Shown in pieces: positions 51,486 through 59,674 of a stretch of 64,000 nucleotides of DNA (within the stretch, counting starts at the first letter, position 1; every line of letters begins with the position of its first letter). The translations under genes were made by a program, and so were the position numbers. Source of the DNA: Arthrobacter sp. ZGTC412 (GTDB lineage: Bacteria > Actinomycetota > Actinomycetes > Actinomycetales > Micrococcaceae); contig NZ_PJII01000013.1 in NCBI RefSeq assembly GCF_002929215.1, positions 38,751 through 102,750 on the forward strand, in the 5' to 3' direction. The notes beneath the pieces are model-generated. The model saw only the letters and a program-made list of their open reading frames with translations, was not told the origin of the DNA and ran no database searches.

Positions 51486-53066
51486 CTAGTCCTTGGCCCT
51501 GCGGCCGCCGGGCACCGCTTCGAGGGCGCCTTCGACTTCGGTGCCCCGCCGCGCGCCAGCGCCCGGTACTTCTGCCACGGGCGTCGGACCGGGCGCGGAG
51601 GTATACGTTCCGTAGTAGGAGTAGGCGTCTGTTCCCCGGGTTGGCAGGTAGTTGAGAACCGCGCCCAGGATTCGGCCCTTGACCTTCTCCAGGTTCCCCA
51701 GGGACTGTGAGAGCTGTTCCTGAGTAGTTTTGCCCGTCCGGATCACCACGATGGCGCCGTCAGCCACGCGGGAGAGGACGGCTGCGTCAGTCACCGGCAG
51801 CAGCGGCGGGGCGTCAATCAGGACGATTGCATCCTCGGCCAAGGCATTCAGCATGTTCTTCATGGCCCGGGACCCCAGGAGCTCGCTGGGGTTCGGCGGG
51901 ATGCGGCCTGAACCAAGGATTGCGAGATTCGGCAGGGCACCCCAAGGCTGGAGGACATCCGCCAACTCAGCGGTGCCGGTGAGGACATCGGTAACCCCCA
52001 CTCCCGGAACGAGATTGAAAACATCCACCAAAGTTGGCCGGCGGAGGTCGCCGTCGACCACCACGACGTTTTCGCCGGCAGCTGCCATCGTGACCGCCAG
52101 GTTAGCCGTGACAGTGGATTTACCTTCTGACTGGACGGAGCTGGTCACCACGATGATCCGCGGCGGCTGATCCACATCGAGGAAGCTGAGGTTGGTGCGC
52201 AGTTCCCGGAGGGCTTCGGCCATCGCTCCGCCGGCGTCGTGAACTTGTGATGCGGGGCCAGAGTCCAAGACGGTGCTCTTCTCGTCCAGACGATGGTCCA
52301 ACGGAAGAGTGCCGATCACGGGGACACCAAAGAGCCGTTCGATTTCGGCGGCCTTGCGGAGGCGCCGGTCGAGGTGACGGCGGACCACCGCGTAGGCCAG
52401 ACCGAGGGCGAGGCCGACGAGTGCGCCCAACGCCAGGTTGAGCTTGGTGTTAGGTGAAGTGGGGCTGGTGGGAACGACAGCCTTGCCCAGCGGAAGCACA
52501 CGGACAGCCGTAGCCGTGGCATTTGCCGGCGAATTGGTGCCGGGCGTCGCCGCCGTACCGGACTCCGCAATTGTCTCGGCGGGAGGAACCGTTTCGATCG
52601 CTTCCACCTGGGCGGCGAGGCCGTTGACCCAGGCGTCGGCCACGCGCTGCGCAGTGGCAGGGTCGGTCGATAGGGCGGTCACCCGAATCTCGGCGGTGTC
52701 CAGCGGGACCTTCACACTGATGGTGCCGAGCAGGGCGTCCGCAGTGGTGTTCAGCTCCAGGGCGGCAATGACCCGGTCGGCCACGAGCCGAGACTTTGCC
52801 ACAGACTCGTAGTTTTTGACCTTGGCCTTGGCCAGGCTGTCTCCGGCCAGAGACAGGCTTACATTGTCGGACCCCGGCGTGACCACGATACCGCTGGAAT
52901 CAGAGGAGTAAATTTTGGGCTGGAGGACGGTCCAACCGCCCGCCGTTACGGTGCCCAACAGGGTGAAAGCGACAATGGCCTTCCAGTAGACGCGAAGTAC
53001 CCTCAGGTAGTCCGTCAGGTCCATTCCGGCAGGTGTTTCCGCGGGCGGCGTCGCTGTTGTGCTCAT
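51486..53066 (-). CDS. Wzz-type chain-length regulator fused to BY-kinase (second copy)
   Basis: 526 residues from ATG 53066, AAGGAACC upstream. Wzz domain: MDLTDYLRVLRVYWKAIVAF with helix 1; helix 2 LNLALGALVGLALGLAYAVV. Kinase domain: VTSSVQSEGKSTVTANLAVT (Walker A), VVVDGDLRRPTLVDVF (A'), AIVLIDAPPLLPVTDAAVL (B). The tail holds YSYYGTYTS as Tyr cluster. It parallels the 29716 protein in layout but lies in a PqqD/HprK operon. Two such kinases in one window suggest two polymer chain-length systems. Confidence 0.87.
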   Translation of the reverse strand: MSTTATPPAETPAGMDLTDYLRVLRVYWKAIVAFTLLGTVTAGGWTVLQPKIYSSDSSGIVVTPGSDNVSLSLAGDSLAKAKVKNYESVAKSRLVADRVIAALELNTTADALLGTISVKVPLDTAEIRVTALSTDPATAQRVADAWVNGLAAQVEAIETVPPAETIAESGTAATPGTNSPANATATAVRVLPLGKAVVPTSPTSPNTKLNLALGALVGLALGLAYAVVRRHLDRRLRKAAEIERLFGVPVIGTLPLDHRLDEKSTVLDSGPASQVHDAGGAMAEALRELRTNLSFLDVDQPPRIIVVTSSVQSEGKSTVTANLAVTMAAAGENVVVVDGDLRRPTLVDVFNLVPGVGVTDVLTGTAELADVLQPWGALPNLAILGSGRIPPNPSELLGSRAMKNMLNALAEDAIVLIDAPPLLPVTDAAVLSRVADGAIVVIRTGKTTQEQLSQSLGNLEKVKGRILGAVLNYLPTRGTDAYSYYGTYTSAPGPTPVAEVPGAGARRGTEVEGALEAVPGGRRAKD

Positions 53067-53155
53067 GGTGGTTCCTTCCACTCAAATTCTCTGTTTCCTG
53101 TCCCGGCGTTCATGACCGGGGTGTTGCTTCGAGTGGTCCCCCACGCGGTTTGCGG

Positions 53156-54361
53156 CTACGTGCGGCCCTGGTCCAGGACCGATTTCGCGATCAGCTGTTC
53201 TGCGGCTGCGGCGACGGCGTCCCGGTAGCCTTCCGGCCTGCCGTGCATGTTGCCGACTTCTTCTGCGAGCTGGTCCAGCCTGACTGGGTTGGCGGATGCT
53301 TCCCAGATGGCCGGGCCGATCCCGCTGACCCGCACAATCTCGTTGTCCAGCATCACTAGCAGGTCACCGCCGATGGCCACAGCGTCCTTTGGTATTGCGC
53401 GCCGAACGCAGCCGTTCGGAATGTGCCCGGATTGAGTACCGGCTACTACGCGAGGTTCCCATTCCGACTGCGTTCCTGGCTGCGTCCGGAACATAGGTTT
53501 CAAGGCTGCGGGCAGATCAGCGGCTTCCGAATAGGTCACCTGCCAGACTCCCCCAACGCTGTCGATCAGGCGGCAAAGCGATTGCAATGGCTCCTCAATC
53601 TCGCCCTGCGAGGACGAGTCTGGGATCAGCGAAAGCACAGCATCGGCTAGCGGGACTCTCTGCAGCACCGGGGTCACCGGACGGTCACTGCGGACCCGGT
53701 CCAACAACACGATGGACTGGATGAAGGGGTTGACGGGGGCTGGCTCAAGTCCGAACTCGTCCGGTCCCACCTGTCGTTTGGGTATGCCGGACCCTTGCTT
53801 CACGGACAGCGGTTTGGGGTAGGGAATTACAGAACCGTCCGGGCCAATGGCCACGGTTTCGTCCGTGACATACCCATACGTTCTTGCGAGTACCGAAGCC
53901 GCAGTTGTCTTGCCCGTTCCCGACTTGGCCACGAGCGCCACCACCGCCCCTGTGACGGGATCCGCCACTCCACAGGCGTGGAGCATCATGAGTTCACCGG
54001 CGTTGGCCAAGATGGCGGCCACCGTCAGCCTGGAAGTGAGGTTCTCAGCCAACTCCTCGAAGGTGGCAGCCTGCAGGGTGAAAGTGCGGACGTCCTTTGC
54101 CCTCGGCTGATGAGTGACCGACGCCGAAAACGGCTCTCCATCCGTCGGCTCCATCGGCAGCGGCGGACTTAGGGGCCCGCGGCTGCTTGCGCACCGTGCC
54201 CAAGCCCAGCGCATTGCATCCCGCTGCTCCCGGGTGACTTCGCGACCCCAACGAACGGCGAACTCCACGCCCAAGACCTCGACGCCCAGCAGATCCCCGT
54301 CGCCGAGCATTGCTTCCAGTGCCAGCGAATGAAGCGCCGTGTGTATATTCCCGCCGCTCAT
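53156..54361 (-). CDS. HprK-like P-loop protein with C-terminal PqqD-like domain
   Basis: 401 residues from ATG 54361 (GGGGGGATTC upstream). The ATPase half has VVALVAKSGTGKTTAASVLA (Walker A, with the Ser-Gly-Thr-Gly-Lys-Thr of HprK-like kinases), GYVTDETVAIGPDGSVIPYP and KPLSVKQGSGIPKRQ. The C-terminal ~85 residues (DNEIVRVSGIGPAIWEASAN, QLAEEVGNMHGRPEGYRDAV) are PqqD-like. HprK-related kinases phosphorylate Ser in proteins or peptides; PqqD domains bind leader peptides. A fused form beside a second PqqD-like protein suggests a modification system with its own substrate. Confidence 0.78.
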   Translation of the reverse strand: MSGGNIHTALHSLALEAMLGDGDLLGVEVLGVEFAVRWGREVTREQRDAMRWAWARCASSRGPLSPPLPMEPTDGEPFSASVTHQPRAKDVRTFTLQAATFEELAENLTSRLTVAAILANAGELMMLHACGVADPVTGAVVALVAKSGTGKTTAASVLARTYGYVTDETVAIGPDGSVIPYPKPLSVKQGSGIPKRQVGPDEFGLEPAPVNPFIQSIVLLDRVRSDRPVTPVLQRVPLADAVLSLIPDSSSQGEIEEPLQSLCRLIDSVGGVWQVTYSEAADLPAALKPMFRTQPGTQSEWEPRVVAGTQSGHIPNGCVRRAIPKDAVAIGGDLLVMLDNEIVRVSGIGPAIWEASANPVRLDQLAEEVGNMHGRPEGYRDAVAAAAEQLIAKSVLDQGRT

Positions 54362-54398
54362 GAATCCCCCCGGATCTGGCGCTAGTGGTGTGAAGTTG

Positions 54399-54677
54399 CT
54401 AGTTCGTTGTTCTGGCCGGCTCTATCAGTCGCTGTGCTTCCAGGCTGATCAGAAAGGACTCAACCTGCGCGCCGAGGCGCCCGGCAGCATCCTCGAAGGA
54501 AGCTTCCAGTTCGGCGATGACCCCTGCCTGCGCGCGACGGCCGTCTATAAGATCCCAAATGGCAGCCGCAGTTCCTTCGAGGACCACGGGCCGGGCTGCA
54601 TCCAAGTGGAGCAGCGCCACCCGGCTCCCGCGTTGAGTGCGAACTTGGGCAACGTGGTCGCAATGGTGCCAAATCAT
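54399..54677 (-). CDS. PqqD-like small protein
   Basis: 92 residues from ATG 54677, overlapping the stop of the Tat-exported protein (ATGA). GSRVALLHLDAARPVVLEGT, AAAIWDLIDGRRAQAGVIAE and QVESFLISLEAQRLIEPA follow the PqqD pattern of three strands and three helices. PqqD-type domains recognise precursor peptides and deliver them to enzymes. Translational coupling to the exported protein points to that protein as its partner. Confidence 0.75.
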   Translation of the reverse strand: MIWHHCDHVAQVRTQRGSRVALLHLDAARPVVLEGTAAAIWDLIDGRRAQAGVIAELEASFEDAAGRLGAQVESFLISLEAQRLIEPARTTN

Positions 54678-55231
54678 TTGAACCTGATGGTGAGGCTCGT
54701 CTCGGCGCGCACCGAACCACTGTTGGGACCTGTGAGGAGCACGGTCATCGAGTAGCTGTATACGTCATTGGGTCTTGGCTTGTTGTTGCCAGCTGTGTCT
54801 TCCAAGTTGAAGAAGCTAACCGGAATGTCCAGCGCCTGCCCGGTCCCGGTACCGGCTGCAAATGTGGTGGTCGAAGTATTCCCGCTGAAGTTGGACGCGG
54901 AGAATACGCTGGTTGAAGAAGGCTGGATCCCGATACTGGCGCGGACAGCGCCTACGGGTGCGATGATTACGCTTCCGCTGATGGCACCCACGACGCCCGT
55001 GATCCGGATCGCCGTGGGACCCGTGCCCCCGCGGTTCCCCTGGCTATAGGTGATGGGAGTTCCTGGATTCAGAATTGTCACCGTCGCGGAACCCGTCGAG
55101 GCCGATGCTGGCGGGACCGCAATCGTGGTCATGATGACGGGGACGGACCAGGCCACGCCCTTGACCACCCTGCGGCGGCTGAAATGGTTCTCTTCGCTGG
55201 CAATAACCTTCGCGTTCAAAACTTCAGACAA
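54674..55231 (-). CDS. Tat-exported protein at the head of the PqqD/HprK operon
   Basis: 185 residues from TTG 55231 (GGGGGCAC upstream). The twin-arginine signal SRRRVVKGVAWSVPVIMTTI, then AVPPASAST is preceded by ~17 polar residues. The mature part is beta-rich and Thr/Ser-rich (GGTGPTAIRITGVVGAISGS, TSTTTFAAGTGTGQALDIPV), ending VRAETSLTIRFK. It resembles small surface proteins, not an enzyme. As first gene, coupled to a PqqD-like protein, it is the natural candidate for the substrate of the kinase/nucleotidyltransferase cassette. The pre-signal region could hold a recognition sequence. Confidence 0.7.
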   Translation of the reverse strand: MSEVLNAKVIASEENHFSRRRVVKGVAWSVPVIMTTIAVPPASASTGSATVTILNPGTPITYSQGNRGGTGPTAIRITGVVGAISGSVIIAPVGAVRASIGIQPSSTSVFSASNFSGNTSTTTFAAGTGTGQALDIPVSFFNLEDTAGNNKPRPNDVYSYSMTVLLTGPNSGSVRAETSLTIRFK

Positions 55232-55938
55232 GTGTGTGCCCCCGTGGAGTTTTAGCTGCGCCCAGTCCTTGAAAGCCAGCTGCGTGGTTTTACCGGGTTT
55301 CTCCCGGCTTCTCCTACTCTTACGAACGGGAACAAAGATTTCCGCAAATGAGACTCAAGTTTCAGTCAATATTGGGACTTTTTGCTTTATATGGGGTTTG
55401 ACCTGCGGTTATGAGAAGAACCAAAGGCCAAGGGGCGGCCGGTGGGCCGCTAAGAGGCTAGACAGCTTAACCGCCGAGGCGGATGAATGTTAGCTCCCGC
55501 TTCTCCTTATAAGCAAGTGGCGCTAAGGGCCGGACTCAGCCGAGAACGTAGTTCCGCCTTCATCCGTCACCATCTGGTCCGATTCGCTCAGGCCTGCTGC
55601 CGTGGAACAGTCGTCGCATCGGCCAACGAATTGGTGCGGGCAGGTGGCAAGGGTGATGCCGTCCCCGGTGGATAATCTGATTCGCATGGATTCCGCCGTT
55701 CCTGAATCGTCCCGGCTGGCGGGGGACTCATTGTTTCAGCCGCTGCGATGAGGGTGCCGGCGAATGCTGGGGCGGGAGCCTTCAATCGCGAAAGCCCTCG
55801 CCTCGCCGGCACTTCCCAGTAAACAACCAAGCGAAGCGGGAAACACGAGTAAGCAATACCCGTTCCTTTAGGCAAACCGTACCTACCTAGCCCAGATAGG
55901 CGGGACCTCCCAAAGCCCCCACCGGAGTTCCGACGGGC
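55232..55938. other. Gene-poor gap containing the duplicated paa downstream region
   Basis: About 700 bases without a supported gene. The left half should hold the promoter of the PqqD/HprK operon. From ~55675 rightward the sequence matches 62930 onward, with shared blocks such as CACTTCCCAGTAAACAACCA and GAAGCGGGAAACACGAGTAA. CTTGATTC-like ORFs here are not credible. Confidence 0.55.
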
Positions 55939-56718
55939 TCAGCCGCGGAACTGCGGCTGGCCCTTTTCTTGGAAGGCCCGGAAACCCTCAGCATAGTCGT
56001 CGGTCTTGCAGAGCCGTGCCTGCTCAACGTTCTCCTCCGCCATGGCCTCCCACAGGCCCAGGCGCTGGTCGCGAATGTGAGCCACCAGCTCCTTGCTGGC
56101 GGTGAACGCACCCGTAGCACCGGTAGCCACCTTGGCAACGATCCCACGCGTCGTCTCCAGCAGCTCCTCTGCTGGCATAGCCCTACTGAACAGCCCCTGC
56201 GCCACGGCCTCGGTCCCGCTGATCAGCTCCGCCGTGTAAATCAGGTCCAGCGTCCGGTGCATGCCCAGCCGCTCGGTGAAGTACCAGTGCCCGCCCGAAT
56301 CCAGCGTGGCACCCAGCTTGGCGAACGGCGAGCCGAACTTCGCGTTCTCCGCCACGTACACCACGTCCGTGGCCAGCAGCAGCCCCAGCCCCACGCCCAG
56401 GCAGGCACCGTGGGCGGCAGCGAACGTCGGTGCCGGAAACGCGCTCATCTTCTTCAGCAGCGGCTCCACCAGCCCGCCCAGGTACGCGGCGGCGTCGTCA
56501 TTCTCCGGCGTGACGTTTTGGATGTCCCGCCCAGCGCAGAAGGCGCGGCCCTCTCCTCGAAGCAGCAACGCCCGCACCTCACCTCGGGAGGCGGCGGCAG
56601 CAGCGTCGTCGTACGCCTGGGACAAATCCGCCAGCGCCTGCTCATCCAGCGAGTTCAGCTTGTGAGGTGCATCCAGCACGACCTCGGCGACGCCATTGTT
56701 GATGGAGAGGGAAATCAT
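55939..56718 (-). CDS. paaG: Enoyl-CoA hydratase/isomerase, PaaG-like (copy 1)
   Basis: 259 residues from ATG 56718 (AAAGGAGCC upstream). Crotonase fold: VRALLLRGEGRAFCAGRDIQ with the oxyanion-hole AGRD segment, HGACLGVGLGLLLATDVVYV, AKFGSPFAKLGATLDSGGHW. PaaG isomerises ring-1,2-epoxyphenylacetyl-CoA to the oxepin in phenylacetate breakdown. It ends in KGQPQFRG. It differs from copy 2 at eight residues over the ~246 comparable positions. Upstream lies only a remnant of paaE, so this copy is separated from the rest of a paa operon. Confidence 0.85.
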   Translation of the reverse strand: MISLSINNGVAEVVLDAPHKLNSLDEQALADLSQAYDDAAAAASRGEVRALLLRGEGRAFCAGRDIQNVTPENDDAAAYLGGLVEPLLKKMSAFPAPTFAAAHGACLGVGLGLLLATDVVYVAENAKFGSPFAKLGATLDSGGHWYFTERLGMHRTLDLIYTAELISGTEAVAQGLFSRAMPAEELLETTRGIVAKVATGATGAFTASKELVAHIRDQRLGLWEAMAEENVEQARLCKTDDYAEGFRAFQEKGQPQFRG

Positions 56719-56732
56719 TCGGGCTCCTTTCG

Positions 56733-56990
56733 TTAGACGTCGAAGTCGACCGTGACTTCCTTGCTGGTGGGGTGGCTCTGGCAGGTCAGCACGTACCCCT
56801 TGTCCAGCTCATCCTGCTCCAGCGCATAGTTCTCGTCCATGGTCACGCTCCCGGTGACCACCTTGGCGCGGCACGTGCCGCACACTCCCCCGGCGCACGC
56901 GAACGGCACATCCGGCCGGACCCGCAGCGCGGCGTTGAGGATGGACTCGCGGGCGTGGGTGGTAGGCGCCGAGGTTGACCAGCACGGCGA
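56733..56990 (-). pseudogene. paaE: paaE 3' fragment (2Fe-2S ferredoxin domain)
   Basis: Only the C-terminal plant-type ferredoxin domain remains: TTHARESILNAALRVRPDVP, FACAGGVCGTCRAKV, VLTCQSHPTSKEVTVDFDV with the four iron-sulfur cysteines. The FAD/NAD-reductase part of PaaE (~270 residues) is missing. The frame continues upstream to 57056 with unrelated sequence, so the junction is near 56975-56990. PaaE passes electrons to the phenylacetyl-CoA epoxidase; the fragment alone cannot. It ends 14 bases before paaG. Confidence 0.75.
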
Positions 56991-57103
56991 AATTAGACTC
57001 TCCCAGGAAGACCTTGACTTCATCCGGGCGAAAGCGGAGACAGGACGGACTAACATCAGCCAGACACTGCTATCCTCCTGCGTTTCCGCCGGCGTGCTTG
57101 TTC

Positions 57104-57724
57104 TCAGTAGACGACGGTGCCGGTGGTCTCCACGGTGGTGCCGGAAATGGCGTTGCGGCCACTGACCTCAAGCTGGATTCCTGTCCTCCGCAACGGCGTT
57201 TCCAACGCCGTTGCGAGGTCCGGAATGACCCTGGTGTTGATGCTGTGAAGGACGTCCTGGATGTCGGCGCGGTTGTTTACCGTAACTTTCATCGCGAGCT
57301 CCGGTTCCGTGGCTGTGCCTCGCAGCAGCGCGGATGCACCCACAACCCCGGGAAGGGTATTGATCTGGCTTTCCACCGCAGAGCCCAGGACCGAGGCATC
57401 ACATAGCGTGGTGCCGGAGGCGGGGTCCTGATGCAGCCGGTACCTGTCGGCGGAATTCCTTCGTGGAATCTGGGCCAGGATCCACAACAACCCCAGGGCG
57501 CCCATGGCAACGCCGGCCACCAGGACCATGGCTTTAGCAGAGGCAGGGCCGAAAACCGCGTCCAGGTCCCCTGTCACCACGGGACTCTCCGCGGCCACCG
57601 TTGCGGGGTTCATGGCCTGCAGTGTTCCGCTGGCCATCAGCAGAATCAGGACGCCGCCGGCCAGGGCGAGAATGCCAAGGATGACCAGGCACGTGCGGTT
57701 CAGCGCTCCGGCGTGTTGTCGCAT
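57104..57724 (-). CDS. amaP: AmaP-like alkaline-shock membrane anchor
   Basis: 206 residues. Two helices (CLVILGILALAGGVLILLMA and AMVLVAGVAMGALGLLWILA) with a short external loop, then a cytosolic domain (LCDASVLGSAVESQINTLPG, ATALETPLRRTGIQLEV) resembling the Asp23-type fold. AmaP anchors Asp23 to the membrane in Firmicutes; actinobacterial versions occur beside Asp23 genes as here. Thirty bases after the DUF6286 stop. Confidence 0.75.
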   Translation of the reverse strand: MRQHAGALNRTCLVILGILALAGGVLILLMASGTLQAMNPATVAAESPVVTGDLDAVFGPASAKAMVLVAGVAMGALGLLWILAQIPRRNSADRYRLHQDPASGTTLCDASVLGSAVESQINTLPGVVGASALLRGTATEPELAMKVTVNNRADIQDVLHSINTRVIPDLATALETPLRRTGIQLEVSGRNAISGTTVETTGTVVY

Positions 57725-57754
57725 GGGTGCCTTCTTTCCGTTATGCGGCCGCGG

Positions 57755-58336
57755 TCATTCCTTTGACCGGACGGACGCCGTGATCTTCGGGACCGGGTTG
57801 AGTCCGGCACTGGCCAGTTGAGTACTGACCTTGGCGATGACACGGTTGCGCAGCTCCCCTGTTTCATGCAGAGCCGTGGCCACGTTAAGGTGGACCGCGC
57901 GTGTCGAGGCTGTGGCCGATGCTGAACCGACGCCGTCGACGTTTTCACAATGGGCAGCCGCATAACGCGCAACCGCCCTCCGCGTCATAACAATCTCCTC
58001 CGGGCCTGCCACCTCGACCGGCCCCTCGTCCCCGAGCGCCATCAACCGCAAGGCGTTGAAGCGGCCCGGAATTAGTGCTGCCGCCAGCAGGACCAATCCC
58101 ACGACCGACGCTGCGGCCCCGATAGCCCAGACTCCCGGATCGTTCCAGGTCAGCCCGGTCAGCCAATCCCGCGGTCCGGCCAGAAACGCCGGCCACAAAC
58201 CCGTTACCAGCACGGCCAGCGCCGCCCATACCAGTGCCACGCCGGCGGCCAGAAGCAGCGTTCCCAGGATTAGAGAGGGCACAGCACGGCTGGGACGGTG
58301 CCGCAGGGGCGTGGCTTTCCCATCGCGCCGGCTCAC
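57755..58336 (-). CDS. DUF6286-type membrane protein
   Basis: 193 residues from GTG 58336, overlapping the Asp23 stop (GTGA). Two helices (LILGTLLLAAGVALVWAALA and WAIGAAASVVGLVLLAAALI) and a cytosolic domain with Asp23-like pattern (RAVARYAAAHCENVDGVGSA, RAVHLNVATALHETGELRNR). DUF6286 is found only in actinobacterial Asp23 clusters. Probably a second membrane partner for Asp23. Confidence 0.75.
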   Translation of the reverse strand: MSRRDGKATPLRHRPSRAVPSLILGTLLLAAGVALVWAALAVLVTGLWPAFLAGPRDWLTGLTWNDPGVWAIGAAASVVGLVLLAAALIPGRFNALRLMALGDEGPVEVAGPEEIVMTRRAVARYAAAHCENVDGVGSASATASTRAVHLNVATALHETGELRNRVIAKVSTQLASAGLNPVPKITASVRSKE

Positions 58337-58728
58337 AACAGCCTCCGGCGCCCGGCGTATTCATCGGCGGGTTTCAGCCAGGTAACCGTGATGTCGACCT
58401 GGCGCACCTCCACCCCGGTCAGGGCGTTGACGCGTTCGCTGATCCGGCGGCGCAGCTGTTCGGTTGCCTGACGCAGCGGCACCGGGTACAGCAACCCTAT
58501 TTCCACGCTGAGTACGGCGATATTGCCCGCAAGCTCCACCGTAACTCTGGGCCTGGCGGAAAAGTCCGAATGTGCTCCAATGCCCAGAAACCCTCCTGAG
58601 GACCCACCCGCAAAGGACTCTTCGCTGGCCACCTGGCTGGCGATCTTCTCCAGCACCTTTCGGTCAAGGACAGTGCGCCCCCGCGAATCCAAGTCCCGGG
58701 AGCCGGCGGCTGCTGCGGTGGCATTCAT
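58333..58728 (-). CDS. Asp23/Gls24-family protein B
   Basis: 131 residues from ATG 58728, overlapping the DUF2273 stop (ATGA). Asp23 pattern: LDRKVLEKIASQVASEESFA, RPRVTVELAGNIAVLSVEIG, LLYPVPLRQATEQLRRRISE, VEVRQVDITVTWLKPADE. Asp23 proteins line the membrane under envelope or alkaline stress. The frame is open upstream to 58920 but that part is antisense-like. Confidence 0.8.
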   Translation of the reverse strand: MNATAAAAGSRDLDSRGRTVLDRKVLEKIASQVASEESFAGGSSGGFLGIGAHSDFSARPRVTVELAGNIAVLSVEIGLLYPVPLRQATEQLRRRISERVNALTGVEVRQVDITVTWLKPADEYAGRRRLL

Positions 58729-58904
58729 CGGCTGGATGCTTTGCCGAACAATGCCTGCAGGTCCAGTTTTCCTTCCGCAACACGGCCTACTACCAGCCCA
58801 ATCAAGCCAAAGAGGACTGCCAGCACCAGGGCATTGAAGCCGCCGAAGGCCAAAACGATTCCTAGTACCAGACCGACTGCCAGGCACCATCGTGTAGTGG
58901 ACAT
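58725..58904 (-). CDS. DUF2273-type small membrane protein
   Basis: 59 residues from ATG 58904 (GGAAGGAGTGCCGC upstream). Two helices (CLAVGLVLGIVLAFGGFNAL and VLAVLFGLIGLVVGRVAEG) with a basic tail, matching DUF2273, a standard member of Asp23 operons. The longer open frame to 59039 has no credible start. Confidence 0.8.
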   Translation of the reverse strand: MSTTRWCLAVGLVLGIVLAFGGFNALVLAVLFGLIGLVVGRVAEGKLDLQALFGKASSR

Positions 58905-58962
58905 GCGGCACTCCTTCCAAAATCGGTTACCGCCCTGAAGCGAGGCAGAGCGGGTGACGGGG

Positions 58963-59475
58963 TTATTCCAGAGTCTTCTTGGCGTCCTCTTCGGGCCGCT
59001 GCTCTTCATCGGGCAGATGGACATCGGTGACGTGGACATTCACTTCCAGCACTTCCAGGCCGGTGGCGCGCTCCACCGATTGGATGACATTGCGCCGGAT
59101 GTCCTGGCTTACGTCAACGATGGACGTTCCGTACTCGACGACGATGCTCAAGTCGATGGCGGCCTGGCGTTCACCCTTCTCCACGCTCACCCCACCGCTG
59201 ACATTCGTCTGGGAACCGGGAATGCGCTCTGTCATCGCGCCGAACGCGCGCCGTGCAGCGCTGCCCATCGCAAAAACGCCGGGAACCTCACGCGTGGCAA
59301 TGCCGGCCAGTTTCTGGACCACGGTTTCCTCAATGGTGGTATTCCCCCGGTCCGTGTGCAGCAGGTCGGTGGTGCGGCGCGTCTCTACCGGGGCGTTCCG
59401 TTTCTGCCCCTCCTCGGTAGCCACCAAGCCACCGGACTGTCCAGGGAACTGCGGGGCTTCTGTCACGGGAACCAT
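58963..59475 (-). CDS. Asp23/Gls24-family protein A
   Basis: 170 residues if ATG 59475 is used; GTG 59487 is also in frame and AGGAG lies too close to the ATG. Asp23 pattern: IEETVVQKLAGIATREVPGV, RQAAIDLSIVVEYGTSIVDV, SQDIRRNVIQSVERATGLEV, LEVNVHVTDVHLPDEEQ. Acidic C-terminal tail. First gene of the leftward stress operon, divergent from the sigma-factor gene. Probably the major Asp23 of this organism. Confidence 0.82.
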   Translation of the reverse strand: MVPVTEAPQFPGQSGGLVATEEGQKRNAPVETRRTTDLLHTDRGNTTIEETVVQKLAGIATREVPGVFAMGSAARRAFGAMTERIPGSQTNVSGGVSVEKGERQAAIDLSIVVEYGTSIVDVSQDIRRNVIQSVERATGLEVLEVNVHVTDVHLPDEEQRPEEDAKKTLE

Positions 59476-59580
59476 CTCCTCAATCACCGATGCGATGTTG
59501 CTTACATGGTTAAGGACGCACGCCACCGCCAAACGTCACGCGGACAGGCAAACTGTTTTGTCCCTGTTTCCCCGCACCGG

Positions 59581-59604
59581 GGAATTCCCATTACCGGCGC
59601 CGTC
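59581..59604 (+). promoter_or_regulatory. Weak candidate ECF-type promoter
   Basis: GGAAT at 59581 and GTC at 59602 with 16 bases between, about 70 bases upstream of the sigma-factor ATG. The spacing fits ECF sigma promoters (GGAAC...GTC), which would imply autoregulation. Short motifs such as this arise by chance. Confidence 0.25.
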
Positions 59605-59674
59605 TGAAAACATTAGTCAATATGCCCCGGAAGCGTGGGTGGCGCGGTTCCGGGCAAAGGGGACGGCGGCGGCG

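Larger units (their letters stand above)
55675..56990 (-). repeat. Duplicated paa segment, copy 1
   Basis: Covers the region downstream of paaG, all of paaG, and the 3' end of paaE. It matches 62930 to at least 64000 in the same orientation; the copies are ~7.25 kb apart. The noncoding part of copy 2 is about 50 bases longer. The match to copy 2 beyond 56718 cannot be checked because copy 2 leaves the window. Confidence 0.85.

Noticed and set aside
50571-55231. Lasso-peptide biosynthetic cluster
   Set aside because: PqqD-like, HprK-like and nucleotidyltransferase genes occur, but no asparagine-synthase-like cyclase, leader protease or short precursor is present.
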